DNA of 64,000 nt from CAYMCO01 sp964388955 (GTDB lineage: Bacteria; Chloroflexota; Anaerolineae; Anaerolineales; E44-bin32), in the NCBI GenBank assembly GCA_964388955.1, contig CAYMCO010000011.1, forward strand, positions 1 to 64,000. The letters run 5' to 3'. Positions 7,806 through 16,107 of the stretch are shown in pieces. Made by a program: the position numbers and the translations under genes. Below the pieces are notes generated by a model. It had not been told where the DNA came from, did no database searches, and saw nothing but the letters and a program-made list of their open reading frames with translations. Every line of letters starts with the position of its first letter. Position 1 is the first letter of the stretch.

Positions 7806-9356
7806 CTATAGCGGCATATTCCCGTGCTTCTTGGCCGGGTTCGCATCGCGTTTATTGCTCAGCATCTCCAAGGCGTTGATCAGTCTCGGCCGCGTATAAC
7901 GAGGCTCGATCACGTCGTCGACATAGCCGCGAGAGGCTGCGATGTATGGATGGGCAAAGGTCTCCCGGTACTCGGCAACAAGCTCGTCGCGGCGCGCCTC
8001 CGGGTCATCGGATTTCGCGAGTTCCTTGCGGAATATGATGTTGACGGCGCCTTCCGGGCCCATTACGGCGAACTCTGCGCTCGGCCAGGCCAAGTTCAGG
8101 TCGCCCCGTATATGCTTGGAGGACATCACGTCGTAGGCGCCGCCATATGCCTTCCGGGTTACGACAGTGATCTTGGGTACGGTGGCCTCGCAATAGGCAT
8201 ACAATAGCTTGGCGCCATGACGGATGATGCCACCGAATTCCTGCTCGGTGCCGGGCAGGAAACCGGGAACATCGACGAAGGTGATGAGCGGGATGTTGAA
8301 AGAGTCGCAGAAGCGCACAAAGCGCCCGGCCTTGTCCGAGGCGTCAATGTCCAGCACGCCGGCCAGCACCGCCGGCTGGTTGGCCACAATCCCCACGCTG
8401 TGCCCACCGAGCCGGGCAAACCCGACCACGATGTTTGGGGCATAGTGCTCATGGATCTCAAAGAAATCCCGGTCGTCCACTACCATGCGGATCACATCCC
8501 GCATCTCATAGGGCTTGCTTGGATCGTCGGGGACGATGTCGTCCAGCGCTTCTTCCGTGCGCAGCCGGTCATCGGTGGTCGCCACAAGGGGTGGGTCCTC
8601 CATGTTGTTCTGCGGCAGGTATGACAGAAGCACGCGCAGCAGGTAAAGGCAGTCCGCATCGTTGTCGGCCACATAGTGGCACACGCCGGAGTCGCTGGCA
8701 TGTACCTCCGCCCCGCCCAACTGCTCGTGAGTGACCTCTTCATGGGTGACTGATCTGACCACGTCCGGACCGGTCACGAACATATACGAGGAGCCGCGCA
8801 CCATGAAGATGAAATCCGTCAACGCAGGGGAATAGACCGCTCCGCCCGCGCATGGCCCCATCACGGCGCTGATTTGCGGGATAACGCCGGAGGCCATCGT
8901 GTTGCGCAGGAAGATGTCGGCGTAGGCGCCGAGCGAAACCACCCCCTCCTGGATGCGCGCGCCTCCTGAATCGTTCAGGCCAATCACAGGGGCCCCGTTC
9001 TTCACGGCCATGTCCATGATCTTGCATATCTTCTCGGCGTGTACTTCCCCAAGGCTGCCTCCGAAGACCGTGAAATCCTGGGAGAAGACATACACCAGGC
9101 GCCCGTCGATTGTTCCCCAGCCGGTGACCACGCTGTCCCCCAGGTATCTCCGCTCGCCCAGGCCGAACTCCGTTGTGCGATGCATGACAAACATGTCGGT
9201 CTCACGGAACGAGCCCTTGTCCAGCAGCAAATCCAGGCGCTCCCGAGCTGTGAGCCGGCCCAGGCGGTGCTGCTTCTGGATGCGCTCTGCGCCTCCGCCT
9301 GTGTGGGCCTTGTCGCGCATCTCCTGCAAATGCTCCAGATCGGAGGTCTTACTCAT
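7806..9356 (-). CDS. pccB: Acyl-CoA carboxylase carboxyltransferase (propionyl-CoA carboxylase beta)
   Basis: 516 residues, the usual length for PccB/MmdA carboxyltransferases. The two crotonase-like halves show the oxyanion-hole glycines (SGGARIQEGV and GPCAGGAVYSPA; later VPGFLPG, RKAYGGAYDVM and GPEGAVNI). It transfers CO2 from carboxybiotin to propionyl-CoA, giving methylmalonyl-CoA. The propionyl preference is inferred from the downstream epimerase and mutase. The ATG overlaps the upstream membrane-protein gene by 8 bases, implying coupling. About 210 bases separate it from accC, in which a small reading frame lies. Confidence 0.93.
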   Translation of the reverse strand: MSKTSDLEHLQEMRDKAHTGGGAERIQKQHRLGRLTARERLDLLLDKGSFRETDMFVMHRTTEFGLGERRYLGDSVVTGWGTIDGRLVYVFSQDFTVFGGSLGEVHAEKICKIMDMAVKNGAPVIGLNDSGGARIQEGVVSLGAYADIFLRNTMASGVIPQISAVMGPCAGGAVYSPALTDFIFMVRGSSYMFVTGPDVVRSVTHEEVTHEQLGGAEVHASDSGVCHYVADNDADCLYLLRVLLSYLPQNNMEDPPLVATTDDRLRTEEALDDIVPDDPSKPYEMRDVIRMVVDDRDFFEIHEHYAPNIVVGFARLGGHSVGIVANQPAVLAGVLDIDASDKAGRFVRFCDSFNIPLITFVDVPGFLPGTEQEFGGIIRHGAKLLYAYCEATVPKITVVTRKAYGGAYDVMSSKHIRGDLNLAWPSAEFAVMGPEGAVNIIFRKELAKSDDPEARRDELVAEYRETFAHPYIAASRGYVDDVIEPRYTRPRLINALEMLSNKRDANPAKKHGNMPL

Positions 9357-9759
9357 CCAGGTCCTCCCGGTAGTAACGCTTAGTGGATTGAAGGTTGAGA
9401 ATCAAGAGTACTGCCGCCAGGCTGACGACGGTGACGCACAGAGCGAAGGGCCAGGTGCTCCGATTGTAGTCTGTGTGGGCAAGCCAAAGTCGATCGACCC
9501 AATACCACAAAGCATAGCCACAGCTTATCCACGCGGTGAGCGTTGGCCCCCAAGACATCCGTCGATAGAGGGCGGCGGCCGCCAGCAAGGCAAGCAGGGC
9601 CCACAGCCCGCCGGTCGCCGGAAAGTACCACGCCGGGATCGTGTACGGCAGATCCGGCAGGCGCAGGCCAGCGGCAAGGCGGGTGATTTGGGCGGCTGCA
9701 AATATAAGAACACCGCCAAAGAGCCAGGTTACGAGGCGCGGCCGCCGCTTAGATGGCAA
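9349..9759 (-). CDS. Small integral membrane protein, unknown
   Basis: 136 residues with about four hydrophobic segments (LVTWLFGGVLIFAAA, GLWALLALLAAAALY, LTAWISCGYALWYWV, FALCVTVVSLAAVLLI), a basic N-terminus and an acidic C-terminal tail. No family is recognised. It overlaps the stop of the dehydrogenase upstream by 11 bases and the carboxyltransferase start by 8 bases, so it is firmly inside the operon. It is likely an inner-membrane protein; no substrate can be inferred. Confidence 0.75.
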   Translation of the reverse strand: MPSKRRPRLVTWLFGGVLIFAAAQITRLAAGLRLPDLPYTIPAWYFPATGGLWALLALLAAAALYRRMSWGPTLTAWISCGYALWYWVDRLWLAHTDYNRSTWPFALCVTVVSLAAVLLILNLQSTKRYYREDLDE

Positions 9760-10780
9760 GGGTGATCTTCCCGATGTGCTCCCCGGCTTCCATGCGCTCC
9801 TGCGCTTCCTTCGCCCGCCGCAAGGGGAATTGTCGACCGAGAGGGACCTCCAGCTTCCCCGCGAAGATCAACCCCATGACCATCTTGAAATCCGAGATGG
9901 TGCCCATGGTGGAGCCGATGAGCGACAGGTGCTTGCCGAACACGAAGCGATTGTCGAGTTCGACCTTCGGCCCGGCGGTGTTCCCGACAGTCAGCACTCG
10001 GCCGCCGCGCCGGGCGGCCCGCAGGCTGCTCATCATCGTGGGCGCCCCTACGTTGTCGACCACAACATCCACTCCCAGCCGTTCGGTGGCCAAGAACACT
10101 GCCTTGGACCAGTTCTCCTCCCGGGAGCGGTTGATGAGCACATCCGCTCCGAGCCGCTCGGCCAATTCCAGTTTCTCCGCACTGGAACCGACCACATACA
10201 CTTTCGCACCTGCGAACTTGGCGATCTGGATGCTGGCGGTGTTGACGCCGCCCGAGGCGCCCACGACCAGCACCGATTCGCCCGGGCGCAAATCCCCACG
10301 GGTAATCAGAGAACGCCAGGCGGTCAGGAAGACGAGGCTTCCGGCGGCGGCGGTTGCGTAATCGAACTCGTCGGGGATCTTGAGCAAATTGCGCGCTGGG
10401 AGGGCGACATATTGCGCGTATGTACCGCGCACCGTCTCCCCGAGCAAGTGCCAATCGCGGCACAAGTTGTCTTTGCCGGCCAGGCAGAAGTCACATTCCC
10501 CGCAACCGAGGTTGCCGTTGATCACCACTCGGTCGCCGATCTGGAAATCGGCCACGCCCTCCCCCAGGGCCGTCACATCCCCGGCCCCATCTCCACCGGG
10601 TATGTGGGGATACTCCAACTTCAAGCCGGGCCAGCCTTCGCGGGTGAAAATGTCAGATCGGTTCAGGGCCGCGACGCGCAGGCGTACCTGGACCTCGCCG
10701 GGGAGAGGCTCAGGGGTCGGAAATTCTTCATATTTCAGTACTTCGGACCCGCCGTGTTTGTGGAAAAGGATGGCTTTCAA
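9749..10780 (-). CDS. Zinc-type medium-chain alcohol dehydrogenase/quinone reductase family
   Basis: 343 residues of the MDR superfamily. The N-terminal GroES-like domain carries the four-Cys structural zinc lobe (CGECDFCLAGKDNLC). The Rossmann fold has VLVVGASGGVNTA. The position that binds catalytic zinc in alcohol dehydrogenases is Asn (ALNRSD) rather than Cys, so it may be an enoyl or quinone reductase-like NAD(P)H enzyme instead of a classical zinc ADH. The start is TTG at 10780 after AGGGAAAC. It is the first gene of the propionate operon as seen here; a role in acyl-CoA or aldehyde redox is possible but unproven. Confidence 0.85.
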   Translation of the reverse strand: MKAILFHKHGGSEVLKYEEFPTPEPLPGEVQVRLRVAALNRSDIFTREGWPGLKLEYPHIPGGDGAGDVTALGEGVADFQIGDRVVINGNLGCGECDFCLAGKDNLCRDWHLLGETVRGTYAQYVALPARNLLKIPDEFDYATAAAGSLVFLTAWRSLITRGDLRPGESVLVVGASGGVNTASIQIAKFAGAKVYVVGSSAEKLELAERLGADVLINRSREENWSKAVFLATERLGVDVVVDNVGAPTMMSSLRAARRGGRVLTVGNTAGPKVELDNRFVFGKHLSLIGSTMGTISDFKMVMGLIFAGKLEVPLGRQFPLRRAKEAQERMEAGEHIGKITLAI

Positions 10781-11033
10781 GTCGGTTTCCCTATCGACGC
10801 CCGTTCACGATGATTGGCCTTTGGAAAGAGAGCCGGCTGGTGCGCTCAGCCTGCCTCTCTATGGGTAGAGGCCGGAGTGCCGGGCTCCGAGACAGCTTGG
10901 AGCAAAGCCTCCAGGCATAGCTCGCCGGCAAGCGCACGAGGATGGCGAACGCCATGTGCCCTCAACCGAATATGTGGGCTCTGATATGATCCTCCCGAAC
11001 GGTTTTGCTCTGGGCATTCTTATGGAATTGCGT

Positions 11034-11654
11034 CTATGTGTCAAGTGGTATTCCGTCGATCGCCCGCCAGTCCTCAGGGGGGATGTAGATCTTTTCATGG
11101 CAGGCCCGGCATTCGATAGGAATTTGCTCCTGGAACTGGTCGGGCTTGGCAAGCCGTGTCCCGCACTTGCAGACAAATCCTCTCAGCCGCGCCGGGTTCC
11201 CCCATGCCAGGCCGTGGGCGGGAATGTCGCGCGTGACAGCACTTCCAGCGCCAACCATAGCCCATTCTCCAATGGTGACACCGCACACAATCGTGCTGTT
11301 TGCGCCGAGTGAAGCCCCATACCGCACCAAAGTCGGGGTCACCGTCCAGTCGTCTGCTGTCTTCAGCGTCCCATCCGGGTTTATGGCCCGCGGGATACGA
11401 TCGTTGGTGAAGCAGACATGGGGGCCCACAAACACCCCTGCCTCCAGGGTCACTCCCTGGTAGATGGAGGAATAGTTCTGCACCTTCACGTTGTTTCCAA
11501 TGGTGACCTCTGAATCCACAAATACGCCCTTGCCCAGGATACAGTTGCGGCCTATCCGAGCGTGCTCGCGAATCTGGCAGTGGAGCCAAATGCGGCTGCC
11601 CTCCCCGATCTCAGCGGAGGGAGAAACATGCGATGTCGGATGGATCTTTGCCAT
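11034..11654 (-). CDS. Left-handed beta-helix N-acetyltransferase with C-terminal zinc ribbon
   Basis: About 206 residues. Repeated hexapeptides (IGEGSRI, ARIGRN, VTIGNNVKV, GVFVGP, ASLGANSTIVCGVTIG) define a left-handed beta-helix acyltransferase. The layout resembles WbpD/WlbB-type enzymes that acetylate UDP-3-amino-sugars for surface glycans. Residues after about 165 add a two-CxxC/CxC cluster (CKCG...CRACH), a small zinc ribbon. The ATG at 11654 follows GGGGAGGA by about 8 bases. It sits with glycosyltransferases, fitting cell-surface polysaccharide or glycoprotein synthesis. Confidence 0.85.
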   Translation of the reverse strand: MAKIHPTSHVSPSAEIGEGSRIWLHCQIREHARIGRNCILGKGVFVDSEVTIGNNVKVQNYSSIYQGVTLEAGVFVGPHVCFTNDRIPRAINPDGTLKTADDWTVTPTLVRYGASLGANSTIVCGVTIGEWAMVGAGSAVTRDIPAHGLAWGNPARLRGFVCKCGTRLAKPDQFQEQIPIECRACHEKIYIPPEDWRAIDGIPLDT

Positions 11655-11812
11655 TGAGACTGGTCCTCCCCGATATTGGCACACGGTGATTCTCGATGGA
11701 TATGCGCCTGTGCATTAGTTCGGGAAAGGGCGCCTGCCAGGGTGCCCCGCCGAACGAATCCCTGTAGAGACACAAACTCACCCTCAAGTGCCGCATTGCG
11801 TAGGACGGCCTC

Positions 11813-12853
11813 CTACCTCCTGCGCAGAATGCCCTGTAAATCACCCTTGTCGCGATTGGCGAAGGCGTCCAGAATGCGGCGGTTGAGGATGATCAACGAC
11901 ACGACGGTCAGCAGAGCTCCGGAGACGACCAGCAGCCAGTCCCTCAAAGTGAGAGGCAGGAACTGCAGAGCGATGACCCTGAAAAGCTGCTTGATTGGGG
12001 GCTTGAGGGTCAACGGGGTGATGAGTTTGCCCACTCCGATGCCAAACATGAAGATCCCCAGGATGAAAGCCAGCATCCACAGCCTGGTCCCCAACCCTGG
12101 CTGCAGCCATTTCCAGAAGCTGGCCCGATAGTAGATCGCCAGCGTGTCCGTGAACATCCCCAGCATGTGAGCGAAGCGGATGCGCCCCGGCGCGTCCTCC
12201 CGCCGGTAGGTCACCTGCACGGGCTCCTCGAGGATGGTATACCCCAGGCGCGTGGCCGCGATGAGAAGCTCGACGTCGAATGCAAACCGGCTGACCGACA
12301 GCCTTGGAATCGCCCGGGTCAGCACTTCTCGCTTGAAAAGTTTGATGCCGGTCTGTGTGTCATGGATGGACAGGCCGAAGAGAAACCTGACGAATGATCG
12401 ATAGACGGCGCTCAGCAAGCGACGATAGAAGGGGAATGGGCTTTCCGTGGATGACTTGGTTCCGATGAGCGCATCCGCACCGGTGTCGTGCATCATGTGC
12501 AAGAGGTGGGGAAGATAGGCGGGGTCGACCTCCAGATCTGCGTCGAGAAAGCCGATGATTTTGCCCGAAGAGGCTTCCGCGCCCCGGTACAGCGCGTTCC
12601 CTTTGCCCTGGTTGGTTTCCAACCTCAAGAGCTTGATGCGTGGTTCCCCTTCTTGAGCGCGTCTTGCCTCTTCGAGGGTGGCGTCCTGGCTGCCATCATC
12701 GACCAAAACGATCTCGTAGTCCACGCCCGATAGCGTATGACAGACCTGGGCCAGGTTCCCACAGAGATGCTCGGCCTCATTGTACGCTGGGATGATAACA
12801 GAGAGATCCGGAACGGCAGGCGTTCCCCCCGGCGATCCGTTATCGTTGGACAT
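11813..12853 (-). CDS. Family 2 glycosyltransferase, polyprenyl-phosphate sugar synthase type
   Basis: About 346 residues. A GT2 domain (SVIIPAYNEAEHL, LVDDGSQD, GKGNALYRG, FLDADLEVDP, TQTGIKLF) is followed by two hydrophobic segments near 255-280 and 305-330. This matches dolichyl-/undecaprenyl-phosphate glucosyl- or mannosyltransferases that make lipid-linked sugar donors. An ATG at 12853 is preferred; an in-frame GTG at 12871 would add six residues. The two GT-C enzymes encoded next use such lipid-phosphate sugars, so a donor-maker plus donor-user arrangement is likely. Confidence 0.88.
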   Translation of the reverse strand: MSNDNGSPGGTPAVPDLSVIIPAYNEAEHLCGNLAQVCHTLSGVDYEIVLVDDGSQDATLEEARRAQEGEPRIKLLRLETNQGKGNALYRGAEASSGKIIGFLDADLEVDPAYLPHLLHMMHDTGADALIGTKSSTESPFPFYRRLLSAVYRSFVRFLFGLSIHDTQTGIKLFKREVLTRAIPRLSVSRFAFDVELLIAATRLGYTILEEPVQVTYRREDAPGRIRFAHMLGMFTDTLAIYYRASFWKWLQPGLGTRLWMLAFILGIFMFGIGVGKLITPLTLKPPIKQLFRVIALQFLPLTLRDWLLVVSGALLTVVSLIILNRRILDAFANRDKGDLQGILRRR

Positions 12854-13007
12854 GGGACCGTTCTCGCCCACAACTCGCTCGCCGCGCCCACAAACCCGCC
12901 GCCGCCGTGTGGTTCACGGCGTCTGTTTCCCTACTCACGGATTGGATGGGCGACTCTCCCTTAATCATGTCCCTTCACCGCGAGGCCCCAAACGGCCGCC
13001 AGCTATA

Positions 13008-15809
13008 TCACGGCAGGAATTCGAGCTCTCGGATGTGGATATTGGCGGTATCCCCTGCCAGTAGATTCTCGATGCTCACCGTCATCCGGGCTACCTCCCC
13101 GGGGCCGCGGCCGAACTGCATCTCGATATGGGGATCGGTGGTGACATCCCGCTCGGTGAGTTCGTACTGCACAGGCTCGCTGGCCCCTGGGGCATACAAC
13201 TCGACGGTGATGGTGAAGTCCATCTTCCCAAAATCGCCAGCCAATCCCGTTATGGGCCGGGGTGCCGGAAAAGTGAAATCGAGCGTGTAGGGATTGGCCT
13301 CCATGCCTCTCATGAGCGTGAAGAAATCGCCGTCGAACATATCGCCAAGTTGGCCCATGTCGTTGCGGGAATAGGCCACCTTGACCTGCTGGCCGTCGAT
13401 TTCGACCTCCCCTTCCAGGGGCTTTTGCCGCTCGAGCCGCTCGGCCTCCAGGATTTGATCGATATTCTCCACATACTCCAGCCGCGTGAAGTAGAAGCCC
13501 GGGTTCCCATCCGGATAGTCGACGATTCGTTCGAGATCTACCACTCTCAGCTTCCGGCTATCCAGGACCTGCTGGTATTCCGGGGGGGTAAGCACGAAGA
13601 TATCGTTTTGCGCGATATCCAGTTTGTCCATCAGGAAGCTTTCAATACCACTGATTTCAACTTGCCCCCGCCGCTCACCATCATAGAAGAAGTCCAAGAA
13701 TTGATTTGTGCCGTTCGCCCAAGTGGAGGAGACGAGAAAGTGAGCATCCGGCTCCTGCTCCCAAATCTGCGGGATGGCTTCGGCGAAAATCTGCTTGGCG
13801 CCGTACTGCAGGCCATAAAGGCCATAATCATCGGACCAGAAGGGGCCCTTCACCAGAGCGGTGCGCATCATCAGCACGCTGACGATCGCCAGCAGCGCGA
13901 AGCTGCCGCTGGCGATCGTTATCTGGGAACCCCACCTCTCCGCTTGCTGCAGCGCCCAATCGATGCCGATGGAGATCAGAATACTGGCTGGGATGATGAA
14001 GGCCAGCACACGAGTGATGGTGACATCCAGCAGTGCCGCGCCAAATGGGACGGCGAGCATGGATAGAATCAGCGCCCGATATTTGCTTTCCCTGATCCTG
14101 CGGACAGCTATGACCAGTCCGATGATTGCCAGGGGGAATGACCATACCGGCAGATGGCCGAAGCCGACCATCCGATGCCGGATCAAGTCCTTCGAATTCG
14201 GGAAGAACCAGTAGAGCGGGCTGAGCCCCTGCAAATAGTGACCCAGGAATTGGACGGCCTTGCTGGGGAGTGAGCCATCCTGGAGCAAGTACGAGTCGAC
14301 GGCCCGCAGATGCGTACCGATCGCGCCCGGTTCTTTGATGCGGAAGATGATGAACGGGATCGCGAGCAACACCAGAATTGGCAGGCCGCGAGCGAGGGTC
14401 CGGCGATTTTCCCAGTGGTACCGCAGGTCGGAGAAGAACAGCATCAGCGCGGCCACCCCCATGATGGGCTGGCCGATGGAGTAGGAGTAGAAGGTGAGGG
14501 CACCGAAGACCAGCGCCGGATAGATGAACTTCGGCTCCTCGGTGCGATAACGCAGGTAGAAGTACAGAAATGTCGCATAGAATGCGGAGGTCATCACGGT
14601 CTCAAAGGCGGTGCGAGTGTGCAGGAACCAGGCCGGGGCAGCCGCCAGAAAGATGACCACCACCCACCAATAGCGCAGCTTGAAGACCTTCTTGAGCGTC
14701 AGGGCGGCGGCGACGACGCCAATCACGCTGACGAACACGCTCGTGGCGCGCGCCACCACGATCGATTTTCCCGCCAATAGTATCGAGATGGCATGAAAGT
14801 AGGTCGAGATCATCGGGGTCCAGCGCAGCCCGGCGGCTTCGATGTAGACCGGGATGCCAAATTGGTTGGCTGACCAGAAATGATTCTCGATAAGGCGCTG
14901 CGCGAAGACGACCTGGTAGGCCTCGTCCGCGAAGAAGTAGATGGGGAACCGATCAAGCGCGATCAATCTGGTGAGCAAGTAGACAATCCCGCCCATCACG
15001 AAGAGCACCGTCCCCAAGGAGACCGCCGTCCGTCGCGCGTCCAGGAGGCCGCTGGCTCGTCCCCAGATCTGGCCAAGAGGGATGGCGGGCAAGCGAATGC
15101 GATCGGCCAAAGAGGCCCAGGGGGGCGGACCCATCGCAGCACGCCCTTCGGCCCTCTCGGCGCCGGCGCTGGCCCGCGCGGAGAGCACCTTGACCTCCAC
15201 GGGCTCGCCCTCACTGGCCTCACCTGAGATATCGACCAGCGGCTCTCCGTCACTCCCTTCCAGCGCGTCGACGGTCAGATGAACCCGCATGCCGACGGGC
15301 ACCTGGATGGAAAACTGCACTTCGGCCCTCCGCGTGGCCTCCCTCTTCTGAGTTTCTCTCTGGGGTGGAACTCGCATGCGCAGCTCCCTGCCCGAACCGG
15401 GCCCGGCGGAGCTGGCCCCTTCTTCAACGCGGCTGGCTTCTCCGGCTGTGCCCGCGAGCTCTTCGCCGCCATTCTCGCCAAGCGAGCGCCTCTCGGATGC
15501 GTCGCTTCCATGGGCGGCTTCCTCTGGTTCGGCCGCGACATCGGCCTCGCGCCCTCTTAGTGCGGCCTCCGCCGGAGCCTCCCCGACGGGAGCGGTTTTC
15601 GCGGGCGATGGTTCGTCGCTGTGTGCAGTTGGGTGAAGTTCGGCTTCCACCGGGGGAGGCGACAGGCTTTCTACGAGCGCGTCCAGAATACGCCTGGGTG
15701 AGGAGACATTCGCCCTCAACCAGTCGAGCACGGACGGTTCAGAGATGCCCTCGTCCAACTCTGAGGGCATTTCCTGCGCAGAGATTCCTTTCGACTCATC
15801 ATCGTTCAT
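13008..15809 (-). CDS. GT-C membrane glycosyltransferase with long acidic cytosolic N-terminus
   Basis: About 933 residues from ATG 15809 (GAGG-like site upstream). Residues 1 to about 240 are low-complexity Glu/Ala/Ser-rich with a basic central strip, likely disordered and cytosolic. About ten or more membrane spans follow. The first loop after the leading span carries FADEA, the Asp-Glu pair typical of GT-C/PMT (ArnT, GT39-like) enzymes that transfer sugar from polyprenyl phosphate. The C-terminal 300 residues are soluble and extracytoplasmic. The acceptor is unknown. It is encoded beside a second GT-C and a GT2 donor synthase. Confidence 0.85.
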   Translation of the reverse strand: MNDDESKGISAQEMPSELDEGISEPSVLDWLRANVSSPRRILDALVESLSPPPVEAELHPTAHSDEPSPAKTAPVGEAPAEAALRGREADVAAEPEEAAHGSDASERRSLGENGGEELAGTAGEASRVEEGASSAGPGSGRELRMRVPPQRETQKREATRRAEVQFSIQVPVGMRVHLTVDALEGSDGEPLVDISGEASEGEPVEVKVLSARASAGAERAEGRAAMGPPPWASLADRIRLPAIPLGQIWGRASGLLDARRTAVSLGTVLFVMGGIVYLLTRLIALDRFPIYFFADEAYQVVFAQRLIENHFWSANQFGIPVYIEAAGLRWTPMISTYFHAISILLAGKSIVVARATSVFVSVIGVVAAALTLKKVFKLRYWWVVVIFLAAAPAWFLHTRTAFETVMTSAFYATFLYFYLRYRTEEPKFIYPALVFGALTFYSYSIGQPIMGVAALMLFFSDLRYHWENRRTLARGLPILVLLAIPFIIFRIKEPGAIGTHLRAVDSYLLQDGSLPSKAVQFLGHYLQGLSPLYWFFPNSKDLIRHRMVGFGHLPVWSFPLAIIGLVIAVRRIRESKYRALILSMLAVPFGAALLDVTITRVLAFIIPASILISIGIDWALQQAERWGSQITIASGSFALLAIVSVLMMRTALVKGPFWSDDYGLYGLQYGAKQIFAEAIPQIWEQEPDAHFLVSSTWANGTNQFLDFFYDGERRGQVEISGIESFLMDKLDIAQNDIFVLTPPEYQQVLDSRKLRVVDLERIVDYPDGNPGFYFTRLEYVENIDQILEAERLERQKPLEGEVEIDGQQVKVAYSRNDMGQLGDMFDGDFFTLMRGMEANPYTLDFTFPAPRPITGLAGDFGKMDFTITVELYAPGASEPVQYELTERDVTTDPHIEMQFGRGPGEVARMTVSIENLLAGDTANIHIRELEFLP

Positions 15810-16107
15810 CGGATAATCCCTCGCGGGCACCCTTCCGATCCGGGCGTCCGGTTCGGCGTCCCTTGATGCTTCAAGGTATGATCTCCATCGAGATGCCCAG
15901 GGCAGGCGCGCATTCGTTGAGCGACCTCCTGGACTCCCGTCGCTGGCGGCCGACCCGGCAGCGAGCAACCGGCGGGGAGAGACAGTTCACCCCTGGCCGC
16001 CATTTCGGCCAGTTTATCACGTCCTAGAGGAGACGCTCATGGTTTATCTTAATCTGGCAAATGCGAACCCGCCCCATCCCTACAACTAGGATCTTTGACC
16101 CAAGACA
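15810..16107. other. Gap between two GT-C genes
   Basis: About 298 bases between the two glycosyltransferase genes on the minus strand. No gene, RNA or clear terminator is seen. Several overlapping frames are open but show no recognisable protein. Confidence 0.5.

Noticed and set aside
9641..10813. 390-residue open frame on the plus strand
   Set aside because: Antisense to the dehydrogenase gene, which carries an intact MDR fold; no protein-like motifs in the plus frame.
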